Below, piece after piece: positions 10,026-20,967 of a stretch of DNA of 64,000 nucleotides. The notes under the pieces were generated by a model that saw nothing but the letters and a program-made list of their open reading frames with translations, had not been told where the DNA came from and searched no databases. Every line of letters begins with the position of its first letter. The stretch's first letter is position 1. Source of the DNA: Pseudomonas alcaliphila JAB1 (GTDB taxonomy: Bacteria > Pseudomonadota > Gammaproteobacteria > Pseudomonadales > Pseudomonadaceae); assembly GCF_001941865.1 (NCBI RefSeq), contig NZ_CP016162.1:744001-808000 (forward strand). The letters run 5' to 3'. A program made the position numbers and the translations under genes.

Positions 10026-10148
10026 TGAACCAATTCGGTGCGCATTTACGGCTGTCTGCGGCGGTGGCCAGTCGCACTGCTGTATCTGGCTCTGCCTTCT
10101 CGCGCCTGGCCGGCTCTAGAGTGGGGCGTCGATTCGTGCGGAGCGCTC

Positions 10149-10862
10149 ATGTTCACCTTTATCGCCTTCGCCGCGGGGTTGGTGCGCGGCTACAGCGGCT
10201 TCGGTTTCGCCATGCTGATGGCGCTCGGACTGATGCTGCGACTGCCGCCGGCCGAGGCCGTGCCGGTGGCGCTGATTCTCGACGTGGCCTGCAGCGTGAC
10301 GCTGTGGCCGGCGGCGCTGCGCGCCGTGCATGGGCGCGTGCTGGGGCGTCTATTGGTCGGCATGCTGCTGGCAGTGCCGCTGGGCGCCTGGCTGCTGCTG
10401 TGGCTGCCGGCGCACATCATGGCGCCGCTGGTGGCTGTGCTCTGTTTATGCGGTGGCGTGCTGGTGTTGTGGCGACCGTCCGTTGCCACGCCGGTGGGCC
10501 AGGGCATGGCCTGGTTGGCGGGGCTGGCATCCGGCCTGGCGACCACCCTGGCCTCGGCCGGCGGCCCGCCATTGATGATCTACCTGCTGCGCAGCGGCCT
10601 CGACGCCCGCCAGTTACGCGGTACGGCGGTGCTGTTCTTCCTCGCCAGCAGTGGCGCTGCGCTGATCGGGTTGGGCCTTGCGGGTGTGTTGAACGGCGCG
10701 CTCTGGCGGCTGGCACTGGAGCTGGCATTGCCGGCGTTGGCCGGCAACCTGCTCGGCCAATGGCTGCATCCGCGCTGGCAGCCGTTTTCGCTGCGGGTGC
10801 TGGTCGGTGGTTTGCTGGTACTGCTGTCGGTGGGGAGTCTGTTGCGGGTGTTGTGGGCGTAG
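10149..10862 (+). CDS. TSUP (TauE/SafE) family membrane transporter
   Basis: 237 residues from the ATG at 10149, which has GGAG six bases upstream; an in-frame start further left would add a non-hydrophobic tail. The protein is almost entirely hydrophobic with about 7-8 membrane segments and carries two versions of the family motif: RGYSGFGFAMLMALGL near the N-terminus and LASAGGPPLMIYLL in the second half. TSUP proteins export or import sulfite, sulfoacetate and other small organic anions. The substrate is unknown. It is divergent from ureD. Confidence 0.83.
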   Translation: MFTFIAFAAGLVRGYSGFGFAMLMALGLMLRLPPAEAVPVALILDVACSVTLWPAALRAVHGRVLGRLLVGMLLAVPLGAWLLLWLPAHIMAPLVAVLCLCGGVLVLWRPSVATPVGQGMAWLAGLASGLATTLASAGGPPLMIYLLRSGLDARQLRGTAVLFFLASSGAALIGLGLAGVLNGALWRLALELALPALAGNLLGQWLHPRWQPFSLRVLVGGLLVLLSVGSLLRVLWA

Positions 10863-10892
10863 GGCAGGGGCGTCATCAGACATGGGTGGCCT

Positions 10893-10913
10893 GGCGGGTT
10901 GCACCCGCCCTAC
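10893..10913. repeat. REP family A, single unit
   Basis: GGCGGGTTGCACCCGCCCTAC, one base different from the units around the RAYT gene. It lies between the convergent TSUP and SDR genes. Confidence 0.8.
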
Positions 10914-10928
10914 GGTGAGTTTCGTCCT

Positions 10929-12493
<1,565 letters not shown>

Positions 12494-12501
<8 letters not shown>

Positions 12502-13156
12502 GTTCGAAACCTCGTTTGGCGCCGAACCGGCTCGCCCATTTGAGCGCCAGTTCCAGGCAGATGCTGATGATCCAGTACAGGGCGATGACCACGATGAACG
12601 CCTCGCTGGGGATGAAGTAGGTGGCCTGCACCGAGTTGGCTGCAGCGGTCAGTTCCTGCACGGTGATGATGGTGAGAAAGGCGGTGTCCTTGAGTGCGTA
12701 GATCAGCTGGTTGCCGAGCAGCGGGCGGGTGCGGATCACCAGTTGCGGCAGGATGATCCGCCAGTACAGGCGAGCGGGACGAAAGCCATGGGCCTTGGCC
12801 GCCTCGACCTGGCCGAGCGGCAGCACCAGGCGTGCACCGCGCAGGATTTCGGCGAAATAGGCCGCATGATAAATGGCCAGCGCCACCAGGCCCGCGCCCC
12901 AGGCGCTGGGTTTGATGCCCAGAGCCGGCAGGCCGTAGTAGAGCAGGTAAGCCAGTACCAGGAAGGGCAGCATGCGCATCAGGTTGATCGCCCCGCGCAG
13001 CAGGGTCGACAGCCAGTTGCGGCCCTCCAGCAGGTAGACGCTGAAGCAGCCGATGACGAAGGCCGCCAGCACCGACAGGGCGAACAGGATCAGGGTGTTG
13101 AGTGCGCCGTTGAGGAAAGCGCCGCGCGCCTCCCAAATGATGCTCCATTCAGTCAT
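12494..13156 (-). CDS. Amino-acid ABC transporter permease (second)
   Basis: 220 residues with about five membrane helices and the HisM/HisQ-type inner-membrane signature (EAAKAHGFRPARLYWRIILPQ, the coupling EAA loop). The conserved start is EARGAFLNGALNTL. It forms the pore with the other permease. It overlaps the ATPase gene and follows the first permease after 10 bases. Confidence 0.92.
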
Positions 13157-13166
13157 GGTCGCGTCC

Positions 13167-13808
13167 TCACATGGCCAGTCGGTTGGCTTTCTTCTCGGCG
13201 ATGGCCTGCACCTTGAGCAGCACGCCGATGATCAGCATGTACAGCAGGGCGGCGGCGAGAATCGGTGGTAGCGGCTCGTAGGTCACGGCACTGATACGGT
13301 TGGTCACCCGGGTCAGGTCGACGATGCCGATCACCGCGATGGCCGGGCTGCTCTTGATCAGGAAGGACATCTCGTTGACCAGGCCGGGCAGGCTGCTGGT
13401 GATCATCTGCGGCAGCATGATGCGGCGAAAGAACACGCCGTTGGTCATGCCGCAGGCCAGCGCCGCTTCCTTCTGCTCGCGGGAGAAACTGATGAAGGCC
13501 GTGCGCCAGACCTCGGCGTTGAAGGCCGCGGTGTTCAGGGTGAGGGCGAGAATCGCTGCCGTGTAGCGATCCATGGCCAGGCCGAAGGTCGGTGCCGAGA
13601 GGAAGATGAACAGCACCAGGGTGACCAGCGGCGTGGCACGCGCCAGGCTCACGTAGAGCACCAGCGCCTGCTCCACGAAGGGGATGCGCGCCATGCGCAG
13701 CAGGGCGATGCCCAGGCCGATGACCACGCCCAGGGCAATGGCGATCGAGGAGATCCACAGAGTCGTCCAGGCGCCTTCGAGCAGCAATAACCAGGCTTGT
13801 CCGTTCAT
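13167..13808 (-). CDS. Amino-acid ABC transporter permease (first)
   Basis: 213 residues, a HisM/HisQ-type permease with about five membrane helices. The EAA coupling loop is KEAALACGMTNGVFFRRIMLPQ. An internal NTAAFNAEVWRTAF segment is also typical. The binding-protein gene lies upstream, separated by 188 bases that hold an inverted repeat pair. Confidence 0.92.
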   Translation of the reverse strand: MNGQAWLLLLEGAWTTLWISSIAIALGVVIGLGIALLRMARIPFVEQALVLYVSLARATPLVTLVLFIFLSAPTFGLAMDRYTAAILALTLNTAAFNAEVWRTAFISFSREQKEAALACGMTNGVFFRRIMLPQMITSSLPGLVNEMSFLIKSSPAIAVIGIVDLTRVTNRISAVTYEPLPPILAAALLYMLIIGVLLKVQAIAEKKANRLAM

Positions 13809-13897
13809 GTCGGGCTCCTAGAAAAAAGTGGGGTGTGCCAAGCAAGGTCAGGGCCAGGGCTGGCCCTGATATTCGGCAGTGCGCTGGACATGAGCAT

Positions 13898-13962
13898 GTA
13901 GGGTGCGCCGTGCGCACCGAAGCGCTGGCACCTTTGAGGCTGGTGCGCACGGCGTACCCTAC
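13898..13962. repeat. Family F palindrome pair between binding-protein and permease genes
   Basis: GTAGGGTGCGCCGTGCGCACC and its inverted partner GGTGCGCACGGCGTACCCTAC about 20 bases on. The GTAG ends mark it as a REP-type element. A relative lies at 49151-49205. It sits where an mRNA hairpin could separate binding-protein and permease expression. Confidence 0.75.
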
Positions 13963-13996
13963 GAGGCCATGCCAGAGGCTTGGCCTCGGCCCGCTG

Positions 13997-14878
13997 TCAC
14001 ATGCCGGCCAGTTCGTGGAACTGCTCGACCTTGGTGATCGGCTCCTTGGGCATGGCCGGGAAGGCTTCGCCGAACCACTTGGTCTGCAGCTCGGCCAGGC
14101 GACCGCTGTCGCGCACCTCGGTCATGAAGCCGGTGAGGAACTCCAGCAGCTCGGGGCTGTTCTTCGGTACTGGCCAGGCGGCGAAGCCGTCGCCGGACAC
14201 GGCGATGCCCTTGGCGAAGGTGTCGCCGCGGGTCTTGACCAGGTCGTTGACCGAAATCAGCGCGTTGATCACGTAGTCCAGACGGCCGTTGGCCAGGTCG
14301 GCGTAGGCTTCGGGGTAGGACGGATACTCGGTGACCTTGCCGATCTTGCAACCTTCGGCCTCCATCATCTTCTTCAGCTCCGGCAGGCGCGCGAGCAGGG
14401 CGCTGCCGGCCTGCAGGCCGACAGTCTTGCCGCACAGGCTGGCGATGTCGCTGAGGCGATCGTCACCGGCGCGCTTGACGTAGAAGTGCTGCGCCGAGGC
14501 GAAAGGCGGGGCGAAGTTGAACACGCGCAGGCGGTCGTCGGTGACCAGGGCGCCGGTAAAGGCCATGTCGTACTGGCCGGACGAAACCGAGGCGAGCAGG
14601 CCGGTCCAGGGCAGGATTTCCTGCTTCACGTCGAAGCCCTGCGCCTTGGCGTAGGGCTTCAGGTCCTCCAGCAGTTCCTTGTGAAAACCTTCCGGCTTGC
14701 CATCGACGATGAAGTTGAACGGCGCGTAGTCATCCTCGGTGGCAACAGTCATCACGCCCTTGCTCTTGATGTCGTCGAGGTCGGCGTGGGCGCTCAGCGA
14801 GGCGCCGACCAGGCAACTGGCCAGGGCCAGCTTGCGCAGCAGGCCGAAGGGTTTGGAATCGGTATTCGATGGCTTCAT
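13997..14878 (-). CDS. Amino-acid ABC transporter periplasmic binding protein
   Basis: 293 residues from the ATG at 14878. The signal peptide (LLRKLALASCLVGASLSAHA) is followed by DLDDIKSKGVMTVATEDDYAPFNF, the SBP_bac_3 start. Further family marks are GFHKELLEDLKPYAKAQGF, AFTGALVTDDRLRVFNFAPPFA and YEAYADLANGRLDYVIN-like segments. It begins the importer operon and is divergent from the MocR regulator, which is the likely controller. The ligand may be an amino acid or a diamine; the nearby aminotransferase hints at an amine substrate. Confidence 0.9.
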   Translation of the reverse strand: MKPSNTDSKPFGLLRKLALASCLVGASLSAHADLDDIKSKGVMTVATEDDYAPFNFIVDGKPEGFHKELLEDLKPYAKAQGFDVKQEILPWTGLLASVSSGQYDMAFTGALVTDDRLRVFNFAPPFASAQHFYVKRAGDDRLSDIASLCGKTVGLQAGSALLARLPELKKMMEAEGCKIGKVTEYPSYPEAYADLANGRLDYVINALISVNDLVKTRGDTFAKGIAVSGDGFAAWPVPKNSPELLEFLTGFMTEVRDSGRLAELQTKWFGEAFPAMPKEPITKVEQFHELAGM

Positions 14879-15054
14879 GGGCGTGCTCCAGAGGTGTCGA
14901 CAAGGGTTGTCCAGGCCGCTCGGCGGCGGTTTCGTTTTCACCTTAGAGACGCCCGGCAAGGCGGCGATAGGGGCAGTTCCGGCCTTTGTTCTGGCCAGTG
15001 ACAGTGGCGCGCTACTTGCTACATCACAGGGTTGTTTGGCTGTTGGAGGGCGCC

Positions 15055-16551
15055 ATGATCGATCACTTCTACCACCTCGATTTCGACCGTCAGCGCGGCC
15101 TTCAGGAGCAGCTTCGCGAGTCGTTGGTGTCGGCCATTCTCGGTGGCGGTTTCCCTGCCGACGAGCCGCTGCCGTCATGCCGCAAGCTGTCCCAGCAGCT
15201 GTCGGTCTCACGTAACACCGTGGCACTGGTCTACGAAAGCCTGCTCGACAACGGCTACCTGATCAGCCGCCCGCGCAGCGGCTACTACCTGCACCCGGAC
15301 TATTGCGGGCAGGCGGGCGAGGCGGTGCTGCGCATGACGCCGCTGCGCAAGCTGGAGCAGTCCGACGACAGCAGCGCCGCCACTGCCCCGGATTGGGCCA
15401 CGCGCTTTCGCATGCAGCCCAGTTTGAAGCACGGCGTGCTGCGCCCGAGCAACTGGAGCCGCTTCACCTACCCGTTCATCTACGGCCAGCCGATCAGCGA
15501 GCTGTTCCCGCTGGAGCGCTGGCGCGAGGTGTCGCGCAAGAACCTCAGCGGCGAGCGCGACCAGGGTTGGCTGGGTGACCGTTTCGACCGTGACGATGAG
15601 CAACTGATCGAGCAGCTGCGCACCCGCGTGCTGCCCAAGCGCGGCATCTGGGCGCGTGCCGACGAGATACTGGTGACCCTCGGTTCGCAGAACGCGCTGT
15701 ATCTGCTGGCCAGCCTGCTGATGGCGCGCGGGGTGCGCGTCGGCATGGAGAACCCGGGCTTTCGCGACGCGGCGAGCATCTTCGACCTGCATGGCGCCAA
15801 GGTGCATCTGCAGGATGTCGACGACCAGGGCCTGGTGGTGGACCGCCGCCTGGATGACTGCCAGTACCTCTACGTGACGCCGGGGCACCAGGTACCTACC
15901 GGCGTGGCGATGAGTGCGGCCCGGCGCGAGCAACTGCTGCGGCAGATTCGCGAGCACGACCAGGTGCTGATCGAGGACGACTACGACGCCGAATTCAACC
16001 TCGACAACCACCCGCTGCCGGCGTTGAAGGCCAGCGACAGCAGTGGCCGGGTGATCTACCTGAGCAGCCTGTCCAAGGCCTTCTCGCCGGGGCTGCGGAT
16101 CGGCTACATGGTCGCCGACGCCGAACTGATCGATGAGCTCCGCGCGCTGCGCCGGCTGATGTACCGCCACCCGCCGTTGAACAACCAGCGCATGCTCGCC
16201 GACTTCCTCGCCCAGGGGCACTACGACGCGCACCTGCGGCGCTTTCGCGAGGAACATTGTCGCCGCCGCGAGCTGCTCTACCAGGCGCTGCGCAGCGACC
16301 TGAGCGATTGCCAGCCGATGGGCAGTCCGGGTGCCAGCGCCTGCTGGCTGGCGGCACCTGCAGGCGTCGATACCCAGCGCTTGGCCTGGGCGGCGGCGCA
16401 GCAGAGCGTGCTGATCGAATCCGGGGCGCAGTTCTTCCTTGGCGAGGGCGCGGCGCCGACCAACTTCATGCGCCTGGGGTTCCATGCCATCGATGCCGAG
16501 CGCATTCGGCCGGGCGTGCAGAAACTGGGTGAGGTGTTGGCGGGGTTGTGA
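15055..16551 (+). CDS. MocR-type GntR/aminotransferase regulator
   Basis: 498 residues from the ATG at 15055 with TTGGAGG upstream. Residues about 10-75 form a GntR winged helix-turn-helix (LPSCRKLSQQLSVSRNTVALVYESL). The rest is a fold-type I aminotransferase domain with the PLP lysine in SLSKAFSPGLRIGYM and the EDDYDAEFN strand. MocR proteins sense PLP and an amino compound and usually regulate a divergent gene. Here the divergent partner is the ABC importer operon (176-base gap). The aminotransferase gene downstream is convergent. Confidence 0.92.
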   Translation: MIDHFYHLDFDRQRGLQEQLRESLVSAILGGGFPADEPLPSCRKLSQQLSVSRNTVALVYESLLDNGYLISRPRSGYYLHPDYCGQAGEAVLRMTPLRKLEQSDDSSAATAPDWATRFRMQPSLKHGVLRPSNWSRFTYPFIYGQPISELFPLERWREVSRKNLSGERDQGWLGDRFDRDDEQLIEQLRTRVLPKRGIWARADEILVTLGSQNALYLLASLLMARGVRVGMENPGFRDAASIFDLHGAKVHLQDVDDQGLVVDRRLDDCQYLYVTPGHQVPTGVAMSAARREQLLRQIREHDQVLIEDDYDAEFNLDNHPLPALKASDSSGRVIYLSSLSKAFSPGLRIGYMVADAELIDELRALRRLMYRHPPLNNQRMLADFLAQGHYDAHLRRFREEHCRRRELLYQALRSDLSDCQPMGSPGASACWLAAPAGVDTQRLAWAAAQQSVLIESGAQFFLGEGAAPTNFMRLGFHAIDAERIRPGVQKLGEVLAGL

Positions 16552-16560
16552 TCGCTTGTC

Positions 16561-16652
16561 TCCCCTCTCCCGCTTGCGGGAGAGGGGCGGGGGAGAGGGT
16601 TTGCTGCCATTCTTGCCCTCTCCCCAGCCCTCTCCCATAAATGGGAGAGGGG
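16561..16652. repeat. Family D palindrome, inverted doublet
   Basis: Forward unit CCCCTCTCCCGCTTGCGGG-AGAGGGG followed by GGGGGAGAGGG, then after a short spacer the same unit inverted, ending ATAAATGGGAGAGG. Each unit is a strong hairpin with a GGGAGAGGG tail. It lies between the convergent MocR and aminotransferase genes and could also end both transcripts. It has no GTAG end. Confidence 0.85.
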
Positions 16653-16692
16653 GCCGTCTGTGGTGTGGCTGGCGCCCGAGGCGGAGCCGCAG

Positions 16693-16715
16693 TCCCCGGA
16701 TTGCATCCGGGCTAC
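16693..16715. repeat. REP family E, single unit
   Basis: CCCCGGATTGCATCCGGGCTAC, whose complement starts GTAGCCCGGATG. Other copies are at 27879 and 51995. Confidence 0.75.
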
Positions 16716-16742
16716 GCAGCCTTCCCGAATTTCGTTGGACCT

Positions 16743-16765
16743 GTAGGAGCGGCTTCAGCCGCGAT
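16743..16765. repeat. REP-like single unit (family B variant)
   Basis: GTAGGAGCGGCTTCAGCCGC followed by GAT: a GTAG-headed palindrome near the 3' end of the aminotransferase gene. Confidence 0.7.
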
Positions 16766-16770
16766 GGTTA

Positions 16771-18090
16771 TCAAGCAAATCGCGGCGCGAACAGGGCGAA
16801 CACCTCGTCGAAGACCGCCAACGCCTCGTTCACCTGCGCCGCGCTGACGATGCACGGCGGCACCACATGGATGCGGTTCTCCACCACGAAGCTGAGCAGC
16901 CCGCGTGCGGTCAGTGCCGCCTTTATTTCCTGCATCACCGCTGCCGGCATCGGCGTCTTCTTCTGCACATCGCTGACGAATTCCAGCGCCCAGAACAGGC
17001 CGACGCCACGCGCCTCGCCGATCATCGGATAGCGTTCGGCCAGTTTCTTCAGGCCCGGGCCGAGCACCTGGGCGCCGATGTCACGGGCATTCTCCACCAT
17101 GCCTTCCTCGGTCATCGCATCCAGCGTGGCGACGATGGCGGCCATGGCCAGCGGGTGGCCGGAGTAGGTCAGCCCGCCGGGGAAGAAGTGGTTGTCGAAG
17201 TGCTCGCAGATCGGCTTGGAAATTATCACCCCACCCGCTGGCACATAGCCGGAATTGACGCCCTTGGCGAAGACGATCAGGTCCGGCACCACATCGAAGT
17301 GCTCCAGCGCCAGCCAACTGCCGGTACGGCCGAAACCGGCCATTACTTCATCGAGGATGAGCAGGATGCCGAACTCGTCGGCCAATTTGCGTACACCCTG
17401 CATGTAGCCCTTGGGCGGCACCAGAATGCCGGCTGTACCGGGGATGCTCTCCAGCAGTATCGCGGCGATGGCACCCGGCCCTTCGCACTCGATGGTTCGG
17501 CGCAGGTGCTGCAGGGCGCGCTGGCATTCTTCTTCCTCGTTCGCCGCGTTGAACTCGGTGCGGTAGAGGTAGGGGTTGAAGAAGTGCACGTGGCCCCGGG
17601 CGTATTCGTTGGGCACGCGGCGCGGGTCACCGGTGGCAACGATGGCCGCGCCGGTGCTGCCATGGTAGGAGCGGTAGGCGGAGAGGATCTTGTCGCGGCC
17701 GGTGTACAGGCGCGCCATGCGCATGGCGTTCTCGTTGGCATCGGCGCCGGCGTTGGTGAAGAACACCTTGGAGAAACCGGCCGGCGCGCGGGCGAGGATG
17801 CGCTTGGCCGCTTCGCCACGCATCAGGTTGGCGGTGGCTGGGGCGATGGTCACCAGGCTGCCGGCCTGTTCCTGAATGGCGGCGATGACCTTCGGGTGCT
17901 GGTGGCCGATGTTGGTGTTGACCAGCTGGCTGCTGAAGTCGAGGTAGCGTTTACCGTCGTAGTCCCACAGCGTGCAGCCTTCGCCGCCGGCGATCACCAG
18001 CGGGTTGAGGGCGCCCTGGGTCGACCAGGAATGGAAGACGTGCTGGCGATCCAGATCGTGGACGTACTGGTTGCTGATCGGTGTGCTCAT
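16771..18090 (-). CDS. Class-III PLP-dependent aminotransferase
   Basis: 439 residues. Class-III (omega-amino acid) aminotransferase: TNAGADANENAMRMAR for PLP phosphate binding, YRSYHGSTGAA, the LILDEVMAGFGRTG aspartate strand and the Schiff-base lysine in VFAKGVNSGYVPAGGVI. It most resembles the taurine/beta-alanine/putrescine-pyruvate transaminases, which move an omega amino group to pyruvate. The neighbouring amino-acid importer, MocR regulator and class-II aldolase suggest a small catabolic block for an amine or omega-amino acid. The substrate cannot be read from sequence. Confidence 0.88.
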   Translation of the reverse strand: MSTPISNQYVHDLDRQHVFHSWSTQGALNPLVIAGGEGCTLWDYDGKRYLDFSSQLVNTNIGHQHPKVIAAIQEQAGSLVTIAPATANLMRGEAAKRILARAPAGFSKVFFTNAGADANENAMRMARLYTGRDKILSAYRSYHGSTGAAIVATGDPRRVPNEYARGHVHFFNPYLYRTEFNAANEEEECQRALQHLRRTIECEGPGAIAAILLESIPGTAGILVPPKGYMQGVRKLADEFGILLILDEVMAGFGRTGSWLALEHFDVVPDLIVFAKGVNSGYVPAGGVIISKPICEHFDNHFFPGGLTYSGHPLAMAAIVATLDAMTEEGMVENARDIGAQVLGPGLKKLAERYPMIGEARGVGLFWALEFVSDVQKKTPMPAAVMQEIKAALTARGLLSFVVENRIHVVPPCIVSAAQVNEALAVFDEVFALFAPRFA

Positions 18091-18272
18091 GATGACCTCG
18101 GGCTGGCCGTTGCGGATGGCTGCACCTTAGGAACAAAGCAGTCGTGTGCCGTAGGGCCAGATGCCGGAAGTGGCCGGGTCAGCGCGTCTGGCTCAACGAC
18201 ACCGGGCAACTGTCCCTAGGCGCCCTGTGTGCACAGGCTAGGCTGGAGGCATACGTTTTCAGGAGTGAAACC

Positions 18273-19058
18273 ATGGCCCACGCATTCGAAATCAACACTG
18301 CCCCGGTGGCGTCCACTGAAGGCCTGAACAGCCCCGAGATCGCCCAGGCGCGTATCGACCTGGCCGCCTGTTTTCGCATGGCGGCGCGGCTCGGCATGGG
18401 CGAGGGCATCTGCAATCACTTTTCCGTGGTGGTGCCGGGGCGACCCGAGCTGTTTCTGGTCAACCCTTATGGCCTGGCCTTCGCCGAGGTCACGGCGTCC
18501 TCACTGCTGATCTGCGATTTTGACGGACGCGTGGTGCTAGGTGAGGGCCGCCCGGAGGCCACGGCGTTCTTTATCCATGCCCAGTTGCACCGTCTCAACC
18601 CGCGCGCCACGGCAGCGTTCCACACGCATATGCCCAACGCCACGGCGCTGTGCATGTTGGAGGGTGAGCCCTTCGTCTGGGCCGGGCAGACGGCGTTGAA
18701 GTTCTATGAGCGTCTGGCCGTGGATGAGGATTATCAGGGCCTTGCCCTGAACTACGCCGAGGGTGAGCGCATTGCCCGCGCAGCAGGTGATGCCGATGTG
18801 GTGATGCTGAAGAATCATGGCCCGCTGGTGCTGGGGCCTAGTATTGCCGAAGCCTGGGACGACCTCTACTACCTGGAGCGCGCCGCTGAGGTGCAGCTCA
18901 AGGCCATGGCCAGCGGTCGGCCGCTGAAGGCGGTGGCACCGGCGATTGCCAGTGCGGCGTGCCGGCAGATGCTGCAGGGCAACGCCGAAAGTGCTCACCT
19001 GCATCTTGAGAGCGTGAAACGCCAGTTGCTGCGCGAGGGTTCGGATTTCGCCGGGTGA
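18273..19058 (+). CDS. Class II aldolase/adducin family protein
   Basis: 261 residues from the ATG at 18273 with AGGAG upstream. Class II aldolase/adducin fold: GEGICNHFSVVVPG at the N-terminus, zinc-binding histidines in AAFHTHMPNATAL, and a third ligand in MLKNHGPLVLG. Family members are zinc-dependent aldolases or epimerases for sugar phosphates, or non-catalytic relatives. It is divergent from the aminotransferase gene (182-base gap). Its true substrate is unknown. Confidence 0.83.
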   Translation: MAHAFEINTAPVASTEGLNSPEIAQARIDLAACFRMAARLGMGEGICNHFSVVVPGRPELFLVNPYGLAFAEVTASSLLICDFDGRVVLGEGRPEATAFFIHAQLHRLNPRATAAFHTHMPNATALCMLEGEPFVWAGQTALKFYERLAVDEDYQGLALNYAEGERIARAAGDADVVMLKNHGPLVLGPSIAEAWDDLYYLERAAEVQLKAMASGRPLKAVAPAIASAACRQMLQGNAESAHLHLESVKRQLLREGSDFAG

Positions 19059-19063
19059 TGCCT

Positions 19064-19128
19064 GTAGGAGTCCGCTTGCGGGCGATCCGTCGTTTAGGCC
19101 AACGGATCGCCGGCAAGCCGGCTCCTAC
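19064..19128. repeat. REP family B, inverted pair
   Basis: GTAGGAGTCCGCTTGCGGGC and the inverted GCCGGCAAGCCGGCTCCTAC about 25 bases on. It lies directly after the aldolase stop codon. Confidence 0.85.
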
Positions 19129-19156
19129 AGGGAGGGATCAGATTTGTAGGGTTGAT

Positions 19157-19272
19157 GGCTCCCACGCTCCAGCGTGGGAGCTCAGTCCAGGGCGCTCTGC
19201 GCCCGCTAGCGCTGGAGTACGGGGACGCGGAGCGTCCCTGGCTTCATTCCCACGCGGAGCGTGAGGAACGAT
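19157..19272. repeat. Family C element, diverged copy
   Basis: CTCCCACGCTCCAGCGTGGGAG, a central GGGGACGCGGAGCGTCCC and a final CCCACGCGGAGCGTGAGG-AACGATC. The order matches the 104-bp elements at 7724 and 33155 but with changes in the left half. It lies just past the 3' end of urtE. Confidence 0.75.
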
Positions 19273-19302
19273 CTTCCAACCCCTCCCACAGAATGGCGCC
19301 CG

Positions 19303-20001
19303 TCAGATCGCCACCAACCCTCGCACACCATCCGCTTCCATGTTCTCGCCACGGCCCTGCTGGACGATTTCGCCACGGCTCATCACCAGGTACTGGTCTG
19401 CCAGTTCGGCGGCGAAGTCGTAGAACTGCTCGACCAGCAGGATGGCCATGTCGCCGCGAGCGGCGAGCGTCTTGATCACCACGCCGATCTCCTTGATCAC
19501 CGAAGGCTGGATGCCTTCGGTGGGCTCGTCGAGGATCAACAGGCGCGGCTGGCTGGCCAGGGCGCGACCGATGGCCAGCTGTTGCTGCTGACCACCGGAC
19601 AGGTCGCCGCCACGGCGATGCTTCATTTCGCGCAGCACCGGGAACAGCTCGTAGATGAATTCCGGCACGGCCTTGGCCTGGCTGCCGGGAAAGCGCGACA
19701 GGCCCATCAGCAGGTTTTCCTCTACCGTGAGGCGGCCGAAGATCTCGCGGCCCTGTGGCACGTAGGCGATGCCTGCGTGTACGCGCTGGTGCGGTTTGAA
19801 GCCAGTGATGGGCTTGCCTTCCCATTGCACGCTGCCGTCCTTGGCCGGGATCAGACCCATCAGGCACTTGAGTAGGGTGGTCTTGCCCACGCCGTTGCGG
19901 CCGAGCAGGCAGGTGACTTCGCCGACCTTCACGTCGAACGACAGGCCACGGAGGATGTGGCTGCCGCCGTAGTATTGATGCAATTTTTCGACTTGGAGCA
20001 T
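19303..20001 (-). CDS. urtE: Urea ABC transporter ATP-binding subunit UrtE
   Basis: 232 residues, a LivF-type ATPase: Walker A GRNGVGKTTLL, the signature LSGGQQQQLA, Walker B LLILDEPTEGIQP. The segments MLQVEKLHQYYGGSHILRG and RFPGSQAKAVPEFIYELFPVL are typical of UrtE. It is the last gene of urtABCDE. It powers urea uptake together with UrtD at the inner membrane. It follows urtD after a 123-base gap containing REP sequence. Confidence 0.95.
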   Translation of the reverse strand: MLQVEKLHQYYGGSHILRGLSFDVKVGEVTCLLGRNGVGKTTLLKCLMGLIPAKDGSVQWEGKPITGFKPHQRVHAGIAYVPQGREIFGRLTVEENLLMGLSRFPGSQAKAVPEFIYELFPVLREMKHRRGGDLSGGQQQQLAIGRALASQPRLLILDEPTEGIQPSVIKEIGVVIKTLAARGDMAILLVEQFYDFAAELADQYLVMSRGEIVQQGRGENMEADGVRGLVAI

Positions 20002-20039
20002 GTGGCGCCTCGTAATTCTGTGGAGTCTGGTCGATCGAT

Positions 20040-20062
20040 ATCGCGAGCAAGCTCGCTCCTAC
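20040..20062. repeat. REP-like unit between urtD and urtE
   Basis: ATCGCGAGCAAGCTCGCTCC followed by TAC; read on the minus strand it starts GTAGGAGCGAGC. A degenerate opposite arm (CTTGCTCGCGATC) lies near 20103-20115. Confidence 0.75.
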
Positions 20063-20124
20063 AGGTTCAGCGCTGCCCGTGTGGAGCGGCGGGGGCGCCT
20101 AGCCTTGCTCGCGATCCTCGGTAT

Positions 20125-20963
<839 letters not shown>

Positions 20964-20967
<4 letters not shown>

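Noticed and set aside
10027..10041. NtrC binding site as a separate feature
   Set aside because: GCAC-N7-GTTC matches only part of the consensus and lies too close to the -24 box to be asserted by itself.
16561..16652. Family D repeats as ordinary rho-independent terminators only
   Set aside because: They form strong hairpins but lack a consistent T-run, recur as opposed doublets with a fixed tail, and also occur just upstream of start codons. Some terminator activity is still possible.
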